Positions 56,001-63,025 of a DNA stretch of 64,000 nt are shown piece after piece (the stretch's first letter is position 1; each line of letters opens with the position of its first letter). This DNA is from Riptortus pedestris (lineage: Eukaryota; Arthropoda; Insecta; Hemiptera; Alydidae): NCBI GenBank assembly GCA_019009955.1, contig CM032233.1, forward strand, positions 19,330,501 through 19,394,500. Reading direction: 5' to 3'. The position numbers and the translations under genes were made by a program. The notes below the pieces were generated by a model. The model was given only the letters and a program-made list of their open reading frames with translations. It made no database searches and had not been told where the DNA came from.

Positions 56001-57850
56001 CCAGATACTTGATTTACTAGTAGAAATGTGTACTTCCTGTAGAGTTGAATTGGTTTCCTTCTTTTTAAGCCATTGATAATTTCAAAGATACAAGTGGGAC
56101 CTAGACTGATTTTAAATTTACAAAATCTTTCCAGAGTCGCCCTACTCAATCTGATATATTAGATTAGATTACTTGTGGCTTTCCCCCTGCCTGACAGGGA
56201 GGGCACTGAAGTTCTTACGGTTCTATTGTGCAAGCCTTACATCTTTATTTCAAATGAATGACTTTAAATTCTTTGTAAAGTCAAAATATATCATACCTGT
56301 GGTTCCTTCTTACCTGCATCTGCATGTACAAAGTACCTGAATCTTAAATTCTCCAGCATTCTGCATTCAAGCACAATGTGCTTAGGAGTCTCCTCTTCCT
56401 GTTTCACTGAGTCTGATGTTAAACAGGTGATTAATTATCTTCCAATGCCCTACATCTCTGAGTTCCTTCCTAGGCAGTCTAAGACAAATTTCCCTGTATT
56501 TCCTCTCTTCAACCCTATGAGAGCCTTCGTATAGATAACCTTATGTCTTCCCATTATTGAATTCCTTCCCGACTACATTCTTTATGGAGTTCTTGAGAAA
56601 TGATTAAAATACTCAGATAAAGGGCATTGTCTTAATGGGTGTTACACTTGACCCACTCCTAGCCAATTTATCTACATTTTCATTTCCTGGGATACTCTGG
56701 TATCCTGGTAAGCAGTATATTGAGACCCTTTTATTAACCCTTACTAACTGTTCCAGTCTCATAGCATTCTTCCACAATCCTGGAACTTATTGCCAGTACC
56801 CTACAGGCTGCCAAGCTATCAGTCAGAATAATATTTATTTATTTATTTACATCCACTTTATGCTACTATGGGTAATTGGGGCGGGTTATCTACAAGTTAC
56901 CACCCTTTTCTAGCAAGGGTGGAACTAAGGAATTTATTTAATCAGTCTGTCACTAAATAAATCCCTATTGCCCTGGGCGGGAATCAAACTCGCCACTCTA
57001 GGTTTACCACGTGAAATTAAGATCAATTCCTTAACTGACAAGGCCAACCTGAGCCCCTCAGAATATTAATAACCTTTCTCACAACTTTAAGCTCAGCTAA
57101 TTGATGGGTTGGTGCCAAAATTGCAAAGATTTTGACTCGAAAAACTGTTGGAGTGAGTCCCAAGGCAATCCATTCGTTTAGGCGATTTCCACCCCCCTTG
57201 CACCACACTCCTGCCCTGGTCAGCTCTTCCGTCTTGAAGCCATCTGTGTAAATATCCAAACCATTTGGCTGAATCAATCTGATAATTATATTCCCAATTA
57301 CATATCATCCTAATATTCTGAATTTTTATAATTATTGGCTTTTGTGGCCACACTTAATTTGTCATAAGAGTTTATATAAACAACATTACCAATGAAATAT
57401 TTAGGCATTATTTTCATGTTCTTAAATTATTCATAATACAAACACTTTATATATTTTATTAGGTAGCATATTATAGATTTTTAATATACTTAACTACAAA
57501 TTTCTTGTGAATTAATATTGCAGATGAAGTACATTAATGTTTGTGAGGATACTTAAAACAAACTGAAATTATAATCTATATTCACTTGTTTATTACAATT
57601 AATAATAATTCATAAAATTCATTTTATAAACTTATAATTATATTGCAACTATGAATTTAAGCTATTGCCATTAAACAGTGTGAATGAATGTGTTACTTAA
57701 GCTTTATTTTTACTTTAGGGCTTGCACCAAACACAGTTTACAGAGTTACGGTGAGGGCTAAAAACATAAGGGCACCACATTTTGATGAAAAGTCAAATGT
57801 TCCTATGGAGCGCTACTCATGTCACATTGATTTCCGCACACTTCCAAAAG
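20778..57850 (+). CDS. RIMBP: RIM-binding protein gene, 14 internal coding exons, incomplete at both ends
   Basis: RIM-binding proteins are presynaptic scaffolds. Their SH3 domains bind proline-rich motifs in RIM and in voltage-gated calcium channels and so hold channels at release sites. Fourteen exons (listed separately) splice into 2086 coding bases, 695 codons plus one base, with no internal stop and with matching phase at all thirteen junctions. Order of parts: coiled coil (KIRELEKKAELQN), a second helical motif (DSIMEKIDQDNKILAELDKT), a low-complexity linker, SH3-I (YSYDPF ... LVWGTMDEDGFYDAELLDG ... GLVPSNFV), an acidic stretch, FN3-1 (APKQLTLERQLNKSILIGW) and FN3-2 (ending HIDFRTLPKG). 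This order is that of RIM-binding proteins. No start codon or stop codon is in the set, so N-terminal exons and the C-terminal FN3-3, SH3-II and SH3-III are missing from this window. I am sure of the family. Paralogue number and exact alternative exons are open. Confidence 0.93.
21519..21640 (+). repeat. Short tandem repeat, about three units of 36-37 bases
   Basis: The unit ATTCCAGCTATTTTATTTAA is repeated with TTATAAGAATTG between units. The last unit continues as GAGATACGCCATATG. The same closing unit occurs again at 22683-22737, on the far side of the Gypsy relic. Confidence 0.85.
21690..22500 (+). pseudogene. Ty3/Gypsy polyprotein relic (RT end to integrase)
   Basis: It begins with WGWTTENTRLFEKLKTILTL, the block that joins reverse transcriptase to RNase H in Gypsy elements. 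The integrase N-terminal region then lies in the open piece 21956-22342: ILNILHEGTC ... VWWARMDSKIEHFVKDRETR. The normal zinc site is HxxxH and CxxC; here the second His is not visible and both Cys are Arg, so it cannot bind zinc. The core follows in another frame as ATSKWLEISTT, TISILEGIATKLGLPKIIV. Most of RNase H is missing. It lies in the first recognised RIMBP intron. Confidence 0.82.
22683..22737 (+). repeat. Second copy of the repeat flanking the Gypsy relic
   Basis: Matches 21576-21632 (AAGAATTGAT, TTTTATTTGAGATACGCCAT, TGTTCTG). See the finding on flanking repeats. Confidence 0.85.
23809..23980 (+). CDS. RIMBP: RIMBP exon b: conserved coiled coil
   Basis: The exon is 172 bases, phase 0 in and phase 1 out. 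The acceptor follows a T-rich tract (TTTTTTAG) and the donor is CCAG|gtgagt. It begins SKIRELEKKAELQNVLHEEL, one of the most conserved blocks of the family, and ends in a less conserved Ser/Thr/His-rich tail (SPESSICTP). Confidence 0.92.
24000..25750. other. RIMBP intron, nothing further seen
   Basis: AT-rich intron between exons b and c without recognisable elements in this part. Confidence 0.45.
25761..25828 (-). repeat. Diverged copy of the 4595-4893 repeat arm
   Basis: The minus strand reads AAGTACAACTTTCAACAGGC, then GAAAGCACTTGCC and GATCAG. It is homologous to one arm of the inverted repeat at 4595-4893. Confidence 0.6.
26140..26241 (+). CDS. RIMBP: RIMBP exon c: short linker exon
   Basis: This exon is exactly 34 codons long, with phase 1 on both sides. 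The acceptor is AAATTTCAG and the donor AGTG|gtaaat. It encodes DMTCMEQSTMTGTCNSID and onward to KSRSQYSG. Support comes from the splice sites, the open frame and a phase that fits both neighbours. The sequence itself is not strongly diagnostic. Confidence 0.72.
26250..28050. other. RIMBP intron with two poly-C tracts
   Basis: C runs lie at 26637-26647 and 26824-26835, otherwise AT-rich DNA. Confidence 0.6.
28051..28141 (+). repeat. (TA)n(TG)n microsatellite
   Basis: Perfect TA run to about 28095 followed by a TG run to 28141. Confidence 0.95.
28262..28352 (+). repeat. (AT)n(GT)n microsatellite
   Basis: An AT run to 28331 and a GT run to 28352. It directly borders the foldback element at 28355. 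Confidence 0.95.
28355..28606. repeat. Foldback element with about 100-base arms
   Basis: Arms 28355-28450 and 28500-28606 are inverted copies. They share TTGTTGCGTTTAAAGAAGCC and, further out, the complement of TTGAGTTTGGTTAGTAGTAC. The outer ends merge into GT/AC repeats. The spacer is about 50 bases. A third, partial copy of the outer arm is at 28148-28192, before the second microsatellite. Probably a MITE. Confidence 0.8.
28917..29075 (+). CDS. RIMBP: RIMBP exon d: helical motif DSIMEKI
   Basis: The exon is 53 codons long with phase 1 on both sides. I chose the acceptor after TTATTTGTCAG because it restores the phase with exon c. The donor is ATTG|gtgagg. It carries the family block SEIDSIMEKIDQDNKILAEL followed by DKTRFTIG. 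The reading frame runs open upstream of the acceptor for a short way, which is chance. Confidence 0.9.
29080..31400. other. RIMBP intron, nothing further seen
   Basis: AT-rich intron sequence between exons d and e. A CT-rich stretch lies near 30670-30710. Confidence 0.45.
31421..31585 (-). pseudogene. Non-LTR retrotransposon tail (RTE/craft-like)
   Basis: The minus strand reads RKRGRPSQR, a stop, LNDLEEGLRWLGIRIGEASW, then DRKVNSGSG. It matches the conserved C-terminal end (GRPxxRWLDDVExDLxxLG...A.DRxxWR) of RTE/craft-like polymerases. Only this tail remains. It lies within the intron between exons d and e. Confidence 0.65.
32468..32566 (+). CDS. RIMBP: RIMBP exon e: linker
   Basis: The exon is 33 codons long with phase 1 on both sides. 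The acceptor is TTTTTTATATTACAG and the donor ACAA|gtaagt. It encodes GRNPLGGRQLPLQPKLNS and a Ser/Asn-rich stretch. Flanking phases and consensus splice sites support it. Confidence 0.78.
32600..34350. other. RIMBP intron with poly-T and (TG)n tracts
   Basis: Poly-T occupies about 34013-34033. A TG run (34135-34193) ends about 160 bases before exon f. Nothing else was identified. Confidence 0.8.
34135..34200 (+). repeat. (TG)n microsatellite
   Basis: About thirty TG units with an interrupted end (TATGTGTG). Confidence 0.95.
34356..34522 (+). CDS. RIMBP: RIMBP exon f: linker before SH3-I
   Basis: The exon is 167 bases, phase 1 in and phase 0 out. The acceptor is TTATTTTTCAG and the donor CACAA|gtgagt. 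It encodes TGIPLGGIANLQETLNRHNI and a stretch ending TIPLNLAQ. The composition is that of a disordered, polar linker. Confidence 0.82.
35293..35384 (-). repeat. Penelope/hammerhead-like motif
   Basis: The minus strand reads CACTGAAGATGGGGTTATGC then CCTGAAAATGC, followed by ATATTTTTATAGTGGAAGG. A CTGAAGA, a GGG...CCC hairpin and a GAAA follow each other, as in Penelope-associated hammerhead-like repeats. It lies in the intron between exons f and g; the remainder of this intron (34523-36211) shows no other feature. Confidence 0.5.
36212..36383 (+). CDS. RIMBP: RIMBP exon g: proline/glutamine-rich linker
   Basis: The exon is 172 bases, phase 0 in and phase 1 out. The acceptor is ATTGTTTTAG and the donor GATA|gtaagt. 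It encodes a Pro/Gln/Asn-rich disordered stretch (PSHPQQRLMPQIPNVVPQYD) between the coiled coil and SH3-I. Confidence 0.8.
37238..37346 (+). CDS. RIMBP: RIMBP exon h: start of SH3 domain I
   Basis: The exon is 109 bases, phase 1 in and phase 2 out. The acceptor is GCAAATTTTAG and the donor GCAAG|gtatga. It ends with IPGKGRCYVYIAR, the first beta strand of SH3-I. The intron splits the domain directly after the RYVxIAR-type strand. Confidence 0.92.
37766..37868 (+). CDS. RIMBP: RIMBP exon i: SH3 domain I core
   Basis: The exon is 103 bases, phase 2 in and phase 0 out. It encodes YSYDPFHQSPNECPESELAV and then NAGDYILVWGTMDE. This is the SH3 ligand-groove strand (ALYDY-type motif here read as RYSYDPF), the acidic RT loop (PESEL) and the strand entering the n-Src loop. 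The acceptor is TTTTATTTTAG and the donor GAG|gtatac. Confidence 0.95.
37869..39208. other. RIMBP intron, nothing further seen
   Basis: Intron splitting SH3-I between exons i and j. No element recognised. Confidence 0.45.
39209..39395 (+). CDS. RIMBP: RIMBP exon j: SH3 domain I end and linker
   Basis: The exon is 187 bases, phase 0 in and phase 1 out. It starts DGFYDAELLDGRRGLVPSNF, closing SH3-I with the conserved PSNFV motif, and continues with VQKLVGDDLLDFHQSVIQ and an acidic linker. In the usual SH3 tryptophan position the family has DGFY, and this copy keeps it. The donor AGTG|gtttgt is weaker than the others. Confidence 0.94.
40430..41610 (+). pseudogene. RTE/craft-like reverse transcriptase relic
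   Basis: Scattered over three frames but in the right order are PEEWNIYPKHKKGNKFKCEN (palm entry), IRVTIITLEGTFSKVKTKVC, RLL...LLNLTLEVAISRIR, QMAYANH in place of the catalytic YADD, FMYLGWINMVSNNVEAYIKA, YDSETWTLVKE, and a tail RRSGKPRQWRLDELRGDM. Loss of the aspartates and many stops show it is dead. It lies in the RIMBP intron between exons j and k, in sense orientation to the gene. Confidence 0.78.
42037..42138 (+). CDS. RIMBP: RIMBP exon k: acidic cassette
   Basis: The exon is 34 codons long with phase 1 on both sides. The acceptor is ATTTAATATAACAG and the donor CCAG|gtaaat. It encodes GEFCSKKLSGDFDLSDILEE followed by a run of Asp/Glu. It sits between SH3-I and FN3-1 and could be skipped without changing frame. 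Confidence 0.85.
42690..43480 (+). pseudogene. mariner transposase relic
   Basis: The frame-broken text keeps mariner order: CVPHQLTE, LKRLITGNKKWVVYNN, VFHHNNAKPHRSLPTYK, then HLAPFDCHFF. In active mariners the three catalytic acids lie in TGDEKW, HDNARPH and SD. Here the first two Asp are Asn and the third is kept. I could not find the inverted ends. It lies in the intron between exons k and l. Confidence 0.75.
43500..45680. other. RIMBP intron, nothing further seen
   Basis: AT-rich. A G run at 44954-44963 is the only oddity. Confidence 0.4.
45687..46855. mobile_element. Two LTRs joined head to head (palindrome) with one primer binding site
   Basis: The right half (46234-46855) is a full LTR on the minus strand: TGTTGCG at 46855 to CGTAACA at 46234. 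On that strand it is followed after two bases by TGGTGTCAGAAGTGGG, a TGG-initial primer binding site. The left half (45687 to about 46217) is a + strand LTR that begins TGTTGCG but stops at GCAATCC, where it fuses to that site. Inverted homology extends from the centre outward, with a gap of about 115 bases in the left arm. The outer (U3) parts differ; the left U3 resembles the solo LTR at 8936-9498. Flanking four bases are ACAT and ATAT. Confidence 0.8.
46986..47028 (+). repeat. (TG)n microsatellite
   Basis: Near-perfect TG run. Confidence 0.95.
47050..50890. other. RIMBP intron; one possible short TTAA element
   Basis: Very AT-rich. A more GC-rich island at 48743-48900 is flanked by TTAA on both sides (48739-48742 and 48901-48904), and its ends CCGGGGAAG / CCTTGCGGG are only loosely inverted. 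It may be a small piggyBac-type MITE. Confidence 0.35.
50903..51131 (+). mobile_element. tRNA-derived SINE, copy 1
   Basis: The head carries an A-box-like TTGGCTGTGCAGG and a perfect B box GGTTCGAATCC. A conserved tail follows (AAATTTATTTAATGACGGAC, AGAAAAGGGTGGTAACCTGT) and then an A-rich end. A 10-base target duplication AAAGGACAGT lies at 50893-50902 and 51132-51141. It has no protein and depends on a partner non-LTR element. It lies in the intron between exons k and l. Confidence 0.93.
51577..52890. repeat. Inverted repeat pair, about 80-base arms 1.15 kb apart
   Basis: Arms 51577-51657 and 52812-52890 are reverse complements and share CATAAAATATTTATTTTGAG and TCCTGGAAAAC. On the outward-reading strand each has CTGATGAT or TTGATGAT, then GAAAA, then ATATTTTAT. 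The layout is like the motif at 35293-35384. They may be inverted terminal repeats of a Penelope-like element or the ends of a DNA element. Confidence 0.6.
52206..52370 (-). other. Possible antisense exon of unknown gene
   Basis: On the minus strand an open frame of about 55 codons runs into a strong donor, CCAG|gtgagt (donor at about 52217). Its text looks protein-like: FKEIAIEMQCNVFLSEIIVH, SGAPPLVLRASDNRPVIPSH, SVFSSSPG. I do not recognise it. An internal ATG precedes QCNVF, and a weak acceptor TTTAAG would start it in phase 0 at GAGATTGCC. It sits between the inverted arms above, so it may belong to an element rather than to a host gene. Confidence 0.3.
53550..53734 (+). CDS. RIMBP: RIMBP exon l: fibronectin III domain 1, first part
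   Basis: The exon is 185 bases, phase 1 in and phase 0 out. The acceptor is GTGCTAGTCGCAG and the donor AACAGG|gtaaga. It encodes APKQLTLERQLNKSILIGWN, a PDSP turn and the YHVYVDRVLKVTV strands of FN3-1. It follows an intron of 11.4 kb. Confidence 0.95.
53812..53997. repeat. MITE-like inverted repeat in the FN3-1 intron
   Basis: Arms 53812-53857 and 53952-53997 begin TGGAATA and end CACCACTCTAT, with GCAGG and CATAA in common. Spacer about 95 bases. No clear target duplication. It lies about 80 bases after exon l. Confidence 0.8.
55167..55410 (+). CDS. RIMBP: RIMBP exon m: end of FN3-1 and start of FN3-2
   Basis: The exon is 244 bases, phase 0 in and phase 1 out. I chose the acceptor after GTCATTTTTAG because it gives PHRISVRSVTANRRTSRD in frame; the nearby CATAG would break the frame. 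FN3-1 ends at ACTMVIG. FN3-2 then begins LGPTNVKASRVTATSAVISW. The donor is ACAG|gtaaac. Confidence 0.93.
56165..57282 (-). pseudogene. Jockey-like RNase H and C-terminal relic, split by a SINE
   Basis: The minus strand reads LDIYTDGFKTEELTRAGVWC, KGGGNRLNEWIALG, VFRVKIFAILAPTHQLAELK, VVRKVINI. This is the RNase H domain of a Jockey-type element with its first Asp (YTDG). The SINE at 56831-57057 interrupts it. Beyond the SINE the domain resumes as LTDSLAACRVL with the next catalytic Asp, then decays. The zinc-knuckle tail remains (QEEETPKHIVLECRMLENL). It lies in the RIMBP intron between exons m and n, antisense to the gene. Confidence 0.82.
56831..57057 (-). mobile_element. tRNA-derived SINE, copy 2
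   Basis: The reverse complement starts GGGGCTCAGGTTGGCC, has a B box with one change (AGTTTGATTCC), and keeps the tail (GGTGGTAACTTGTAGATAAC). It ends in an (AAAT)n-type tail. Target duplication TCAGAATA lies at 56823-56830 and 57058-57065. It is older than copy 1 to judge by the number of differences in the promoter boxes. Confidence 0.9.
57719..57850 (+). CDS. RIMBP: RIMBP exon n: end of FN3-2
   Basis: The exon is 44 codons long with phase 1 on both sides. The acceptor is TTTTTACTTTAG and the donor AAAAG|gtgaat. It encodes GLAPNTVYRVTVRAKN, then the ERYSCHIDFRTLPKG strand that closes FN3-2. The next expected block (a Pro-rich start of FN3-3) is not seen in the remaining 6 kb. Confidence 0.94.
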
Positions 57851-58624
57851 GTGAATATAAGAACTTAATGATATTTCATCTATAGAAGAACAATTTTATG
57901 AATCTGATTAATAACTGTTCTTTAACAACTGTGAAAATTCTGCATTTGCTCAATACTTAGCAGCATACACTTCCCTCTCTTGAAATAGGGAAAATTAGTT
58001 ATGGGTAAAATTTGAGATTGCTTAATATTTTAAAAAAGTTAACAAATTGTTTGAAATATATTATTATTGCATCTTAATGAGAAATATTAAATATTTTTCA
58101 TAATATATAAAAACATTTGTATATCTGAATTTTTAATTTCTTTCCAATTTTCAATAACTATATTTGTTACATTTTACTTTAATTGTACCATATAAAACCA
58201 GGAGACTATAGCAAGAATAGAATTAATAGTTTCATATTTTAATTAATTATTGAAATAATAATAGAAAATATATAAAGAGTGAATCTTGAGTTTTATAGAT
58301 ATATTTACATTGTAATAAGCTAAGAAATTATTAATTTGAAATAATAGTTAGGCTTTCTTTGATGCATAAATACTATATTTATTAATACAATGCGAACATG
58401 GTGCATTGTACAAATGAAAGTATGAAAGTAAGTGAATGAGAAATAAGTGCATAACAAAAGAAGGCCATTACAATATTTTGCTATATAGAAGACAGGAAAA
58501 TAAGAACGTTAAACAAAGCAAATATAAAAAAGAAAATAATGGATTTTTTTAATTTTTCATCAAGCCACTAGACTTGAAGATGGTATTATGAGTTGGTATT
58601 CTGGTAAGTGAAAGTGACTTCTAA

Positions 58625-58829
58625 TGTAGGTAGAGAAAAGAAATGGCTACACTTCCACTGTAACAATTTATTAAAATGACAGAGCACTTTTGATGTCTAG
58701 TTTTAAGGGCCGTTAGGACAACATCCAGGATGTTCGGGCACTGATGATGATGCACTGTATTGAAAACACTCTGTAATTTTAATAAATTGTTACAGTGGAA
58801 ATGTATCCATTTCTTTCATCTACTTACAT
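58625..58829. repeat. Inverted repeat, about 60-base arms
   Basis: Arms 58625-58684 and 58769-58829 pair through ACTGTAACAATTTATTAAAA and GAAATGG. The spacer is about 85 bases. MITE-like. Confidence 0.75.
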
Positions 58830-59234
58830 TGAAGGTGGTACTCTTGTATCAAACGTGCTTGCCAAGTGTAATCTACAATCAGCCAATAACAATGGAATCC
58901 ACCATTATTATTCACTATTCCATATTACTGTTAGTTAATTTTACTACATTATTACTTTTTTTTAAATTTATTGAAGTATAATCAGTTTCAATATGTCTCT
59001 ATTTTTTTTTCTTTGGTTTTGTAATTTATTTTATTTACTACATTACCGAAAATATTTTATTTTAGTTATTTTCAATTCTCTTCATTATCTCTTCAATTAT
59101 TTTGTTTAATAATTTTATTATTATCTATAAGATAAAAATGTTTCTCATAAGGAATATAAATTAAATTATTATTTACTGATGGTGTATTCTGTTCTTAAAG
59201 TCAATTAAATATTGTATTATTTACCTCCTCACAA

Positions 59235-59235
<1 letters not shown>

Positions 59236-59286
<51 letters not shown>
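59236..59286 (+). repeat. (AT)n microsatellite
   Basis: Perfect AT run. Confidence 0.95.
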
Positions 59287-59291
<5 letters not shown>

Positions 59292-62200
59292 TTTATATGT
59301 AATGGAACTTCAAGACACACGGTAAGTTATTTCCTCTGGCAGGAGTTCCTAATGCTGCTGAATACTTAAATTGCTGGGAGTTACTACATCATTGAAACCA
59401 GTCAATTTCTATACAATCAAATAAAAATTCTGCTAGCTCATTATCAATTGGAATTAATATGTCCCTCCTATTTTAATGAGTCCCTAGATACATAACATAT
59501 TTGTCCTATATTGGCGCATAATTATTCCCAAAAATCATTGTGCTTTAGTAATTTATTGTGGCTTTTTGTAGATAGTGCTCAAGTTACTGATATATTTTCC
59601 ATTTTTTTGTGCTTGCATGGGATTGAATGAAGGCTGTAAAGGTGATTATACATATTTTACTATAATTTGATTTAAATTTCATTGGTGTATTGTGTTCAAT
59701 ACCTTAATTGTTAAACATATATAGACTTATTAGTTAATTTATGAATGTTCATAAAAACTGCACTTAAATGGAACTCCCTAAAAGCTGTGTAAAATATTTC
59801 AGGGTATATTATGAAGTGCAATGGAAATCATTTATACAGTAGCTAATGCTTGTATGTTATTCATGTAGTATGTGTATAACATTTACAAAGAAAATGTTGA
59901 CTGATTTCTTGGATGAGGCTTAGTTTTAGAAGTGGTCAAAATAAGGATTTTCTGTTATAAAATTATATAGATAAGATATGACTAACATTTTCTTGAATAG
60001 CTATATATACATGTTAACAATTAGAAATGCATATATGTGTTTAGAGACGTTGTACTTTATTTTGCTGCATACTCCTGTTTTTATTATTTTTTTATTTTAT
60101 AGAATTTATATATTTTTGTAAGTCATAATATACCACATCTCAGTGACCATTCGTCTTGTGAAACTCCTGGGGAAAAAACAAACAAATAAAGCAGAATCAA
60201 TACTCGAAGTAAATCATATTAAATCACAGCAAATAAGAGATATAGGAAACACATGTTATTAGTCTGGGGGAGTACAGTGATATATAAAAAATTCCAAATT
60301 ATAATATCTCAAAAGAAACAGTGATAATTATACCATAAAACATTCATTGGCTATAAGTCACTTGTGACTCTGCAATTAGGAAATTATTTTACCATATATT
60401 TTGTTCATCTATTTGAATATTTCAATGAAAAATGAAATTTCAATTTTTGAGATATAATTCTCTTGCTCGAATTGCACATTTTTCTCTCGGGGGTTTTTTC
60501 TCTCGTTTAGTTTAATTTATTACATATTAGTTTACTTTATAGTGCTGTACTTAAACTCTGTAGTGAGACTATTATGTTTCATGAATATATTACTAATTTG
60601 GTTTGCTGCAAAATTATTAGATATTTAAAATTTCATTTTGAATCAAACATATTTGCATATATTTAAATGATAGTTTTTTTAAACTTACTTCTACCAACAT
60701 TGTTAATGAACAACTATTTTTTTTTTGAATTATCATTTTTATTTGCTTCAGACTTTCAATATGATAATTCTACTTTAATAATATTAATGCCTAAAGTCCC
60801 TATTAATACCCTAACCTAAATATCATTAAAAAAAATCTCCTGAATATGGTTTAAAAAGTTATTCGGAAAATATCTTGAATGAGAAGGTGTTTAATTGAAC
60901 ATTTAGTTTATTAACAATTCTGGGTTTTAGGGGATTAAATTTTGTTAGGGAAAATATTATATTATGTGTTATTGAATAGAGGCAATGTGCATTCGTATCA
61001 GCATTATCATTTTCCAAGGATTTAACACAGAGCATAAATATATGTTTAATTATTGTCATTCATGCCTAAACTATTGAGTTATTGAAAAACATAAACTTTA
61101 TTTCATCTTACAAATCATTTGTTTTGGATTTATATGATATAAAGAACCCATTGCCTTCCATAAAATTTAACAAGGTTTATAATGTTTGTAGGCTAATTTT
61201 TCTTTCCCTTTGATATAAATATTATACATTTATTTGTCCATTTCAATTTGAGTGTATTGTGTGTCTCTTGTATAATGCTTATGATTGTCACTTACTGGAA
61301 ATAGTTCAGAAAATAGTAGCCTCAATTCAACTCAAGTTATATAGTGTTTAACTGAATGTTACATTAACTAAGGGAATGAAAAAGTAGATAGAAACCAATT
61401 TCATATCAAATCATCTAAAATCTAAATTTTAAATTTTGAAATCTGAAAAAAACATATATTGGTGATTATATATTCATAATACAGACCTAATACTTTCAGT
61501 ACATCTTACTGTTTTTTGTAACTACATACTATGTTTGATAGTTCTTTCCACAAACTGGATGTTCTGATTTTCACAGAAACAAGGGGGAGGAAGGAGCATA
61601 CAGTGATTTCCCACTTTCTTCTGCATTAAATTTTCCAAAAATAAAAGCAAGAGTTAAGAGAATTTCATTTATTACTAATGGCAGAATTGCTAAGTCATCC
61701 CTCCCTTATTATCCTTGTAGCCTGTATAAGCTGGGTGATGTGATTTGCCAATAAAAGTATACCAACTATTGCTTTAATATAGTTCCAGTCCTTGTGTCAT
61801 TGGCATGGTCAGTGGAAATTTAGACAAGGTTCTTACTGATGTTACACTATATGTATCTCTGATTAGGTAAAGGTTTAGCTGGAATGCTGAGCCATCTTTG
61901 GCTAAATACAAATCAAAGAAACTAATTTTTGTAATGTTTTGTGAATCTTCTAATTCATTTAAGAGAAAAATTGAATAGTTGTTTTTATTTTATAATATTT
62001 TAAATAAAATATCCATTGAAATTGGAACTTTTATTTTTTTATTGAAAGTTCATAACCATACTGACAATGAGAGTGTGGGGAATCATCAACTAACAGCACT
62101 CCAACCATATTCTCAAAAATGTATGGTATACTTTTATATCAGTTCAAAATTTGGAATTATTATAGATATTTCTTAGTCTGAACATATATATCTTGAATTA

Positions 62201-62927
62201 TCTTTATGACTATCTTTAAGTATTTTTTATTTTCTCATGATCTATAACATTGCACAGAGAGTAACTAACAGAACTGAAGAGGAAAGACGCCAAAAAAACT
62301 TTGCTATTAAAACAAAGTCAGAATTTCTGATTTTATTTTATTATTTTTATGATTAGTAGTCCTGCACACTTGTATTTGGGTACTATGTTTCAATGTGTAT
62401 GACTACCAAATGTGTAAAAAGTGTCAAATGATTAATAAAAGTAAAATTGCAATAATTCAAAAACCATTGTTGATCTTTTCGTGATTTGTGTAAGAGTCCA
62501 GATTTAGCATTTCTGTTGTTAAATCCACTAAGGTAGTAAGAAATATATTTTAAAAGGGTATGAAATAAATTTAGTTTTTAATCACTTTTCATATAAGTAT
62601 TTCTTAATATTTCTATCTTACTTACCAAGGTTTTTATATCTCATTTTTTAAATTTAAGTTATCTCTTATGAGATTGCATCGGTTTTTCTAAAGTGATTAG
62701 CATTTGTTTCTTGTTTTTTAATCGAATACATCCTCAGTCTATAAGAATAATGATATTGAATATGTTGATATGCCTATTTGCCAGATGCTATTATATATCA
62801 CTGTTGAGGTTGTAATTCATACATCAATCTTTTTTTTTTTTTTTTGTAATGACTGTAGTTTTGCTTTTGTTTGCTCTATATGTAAATAGTACATCTTACA
62901 TTAATGTTATATATTCATTCACACTTA

Positions 62928-62930
<3 letters not shown>

Positions 62931-63022
<92 letters not shown>
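62931..63022 (+). repeat. (AT)n(GT)n microsatellite
   Basis: AT run followed by GT run with TACATA between. Confidence 0.95.

Positions 63023-63025
<3 letters not shown>

Noticed and set aside
55500..56150. Possible coding remains on the minus strand
   Set aside because: Somewhat GC-richer than the surroundings, but no frame gave a family motif. It may belong to the Jockey-like relic beside it, without support.
57023..57353. Two overlapping minus-strand open frames
   Set aside because: They are one RNase H relic read in two frames; only the frame with YTDG is meaningful. The last codons are SINE or flank.
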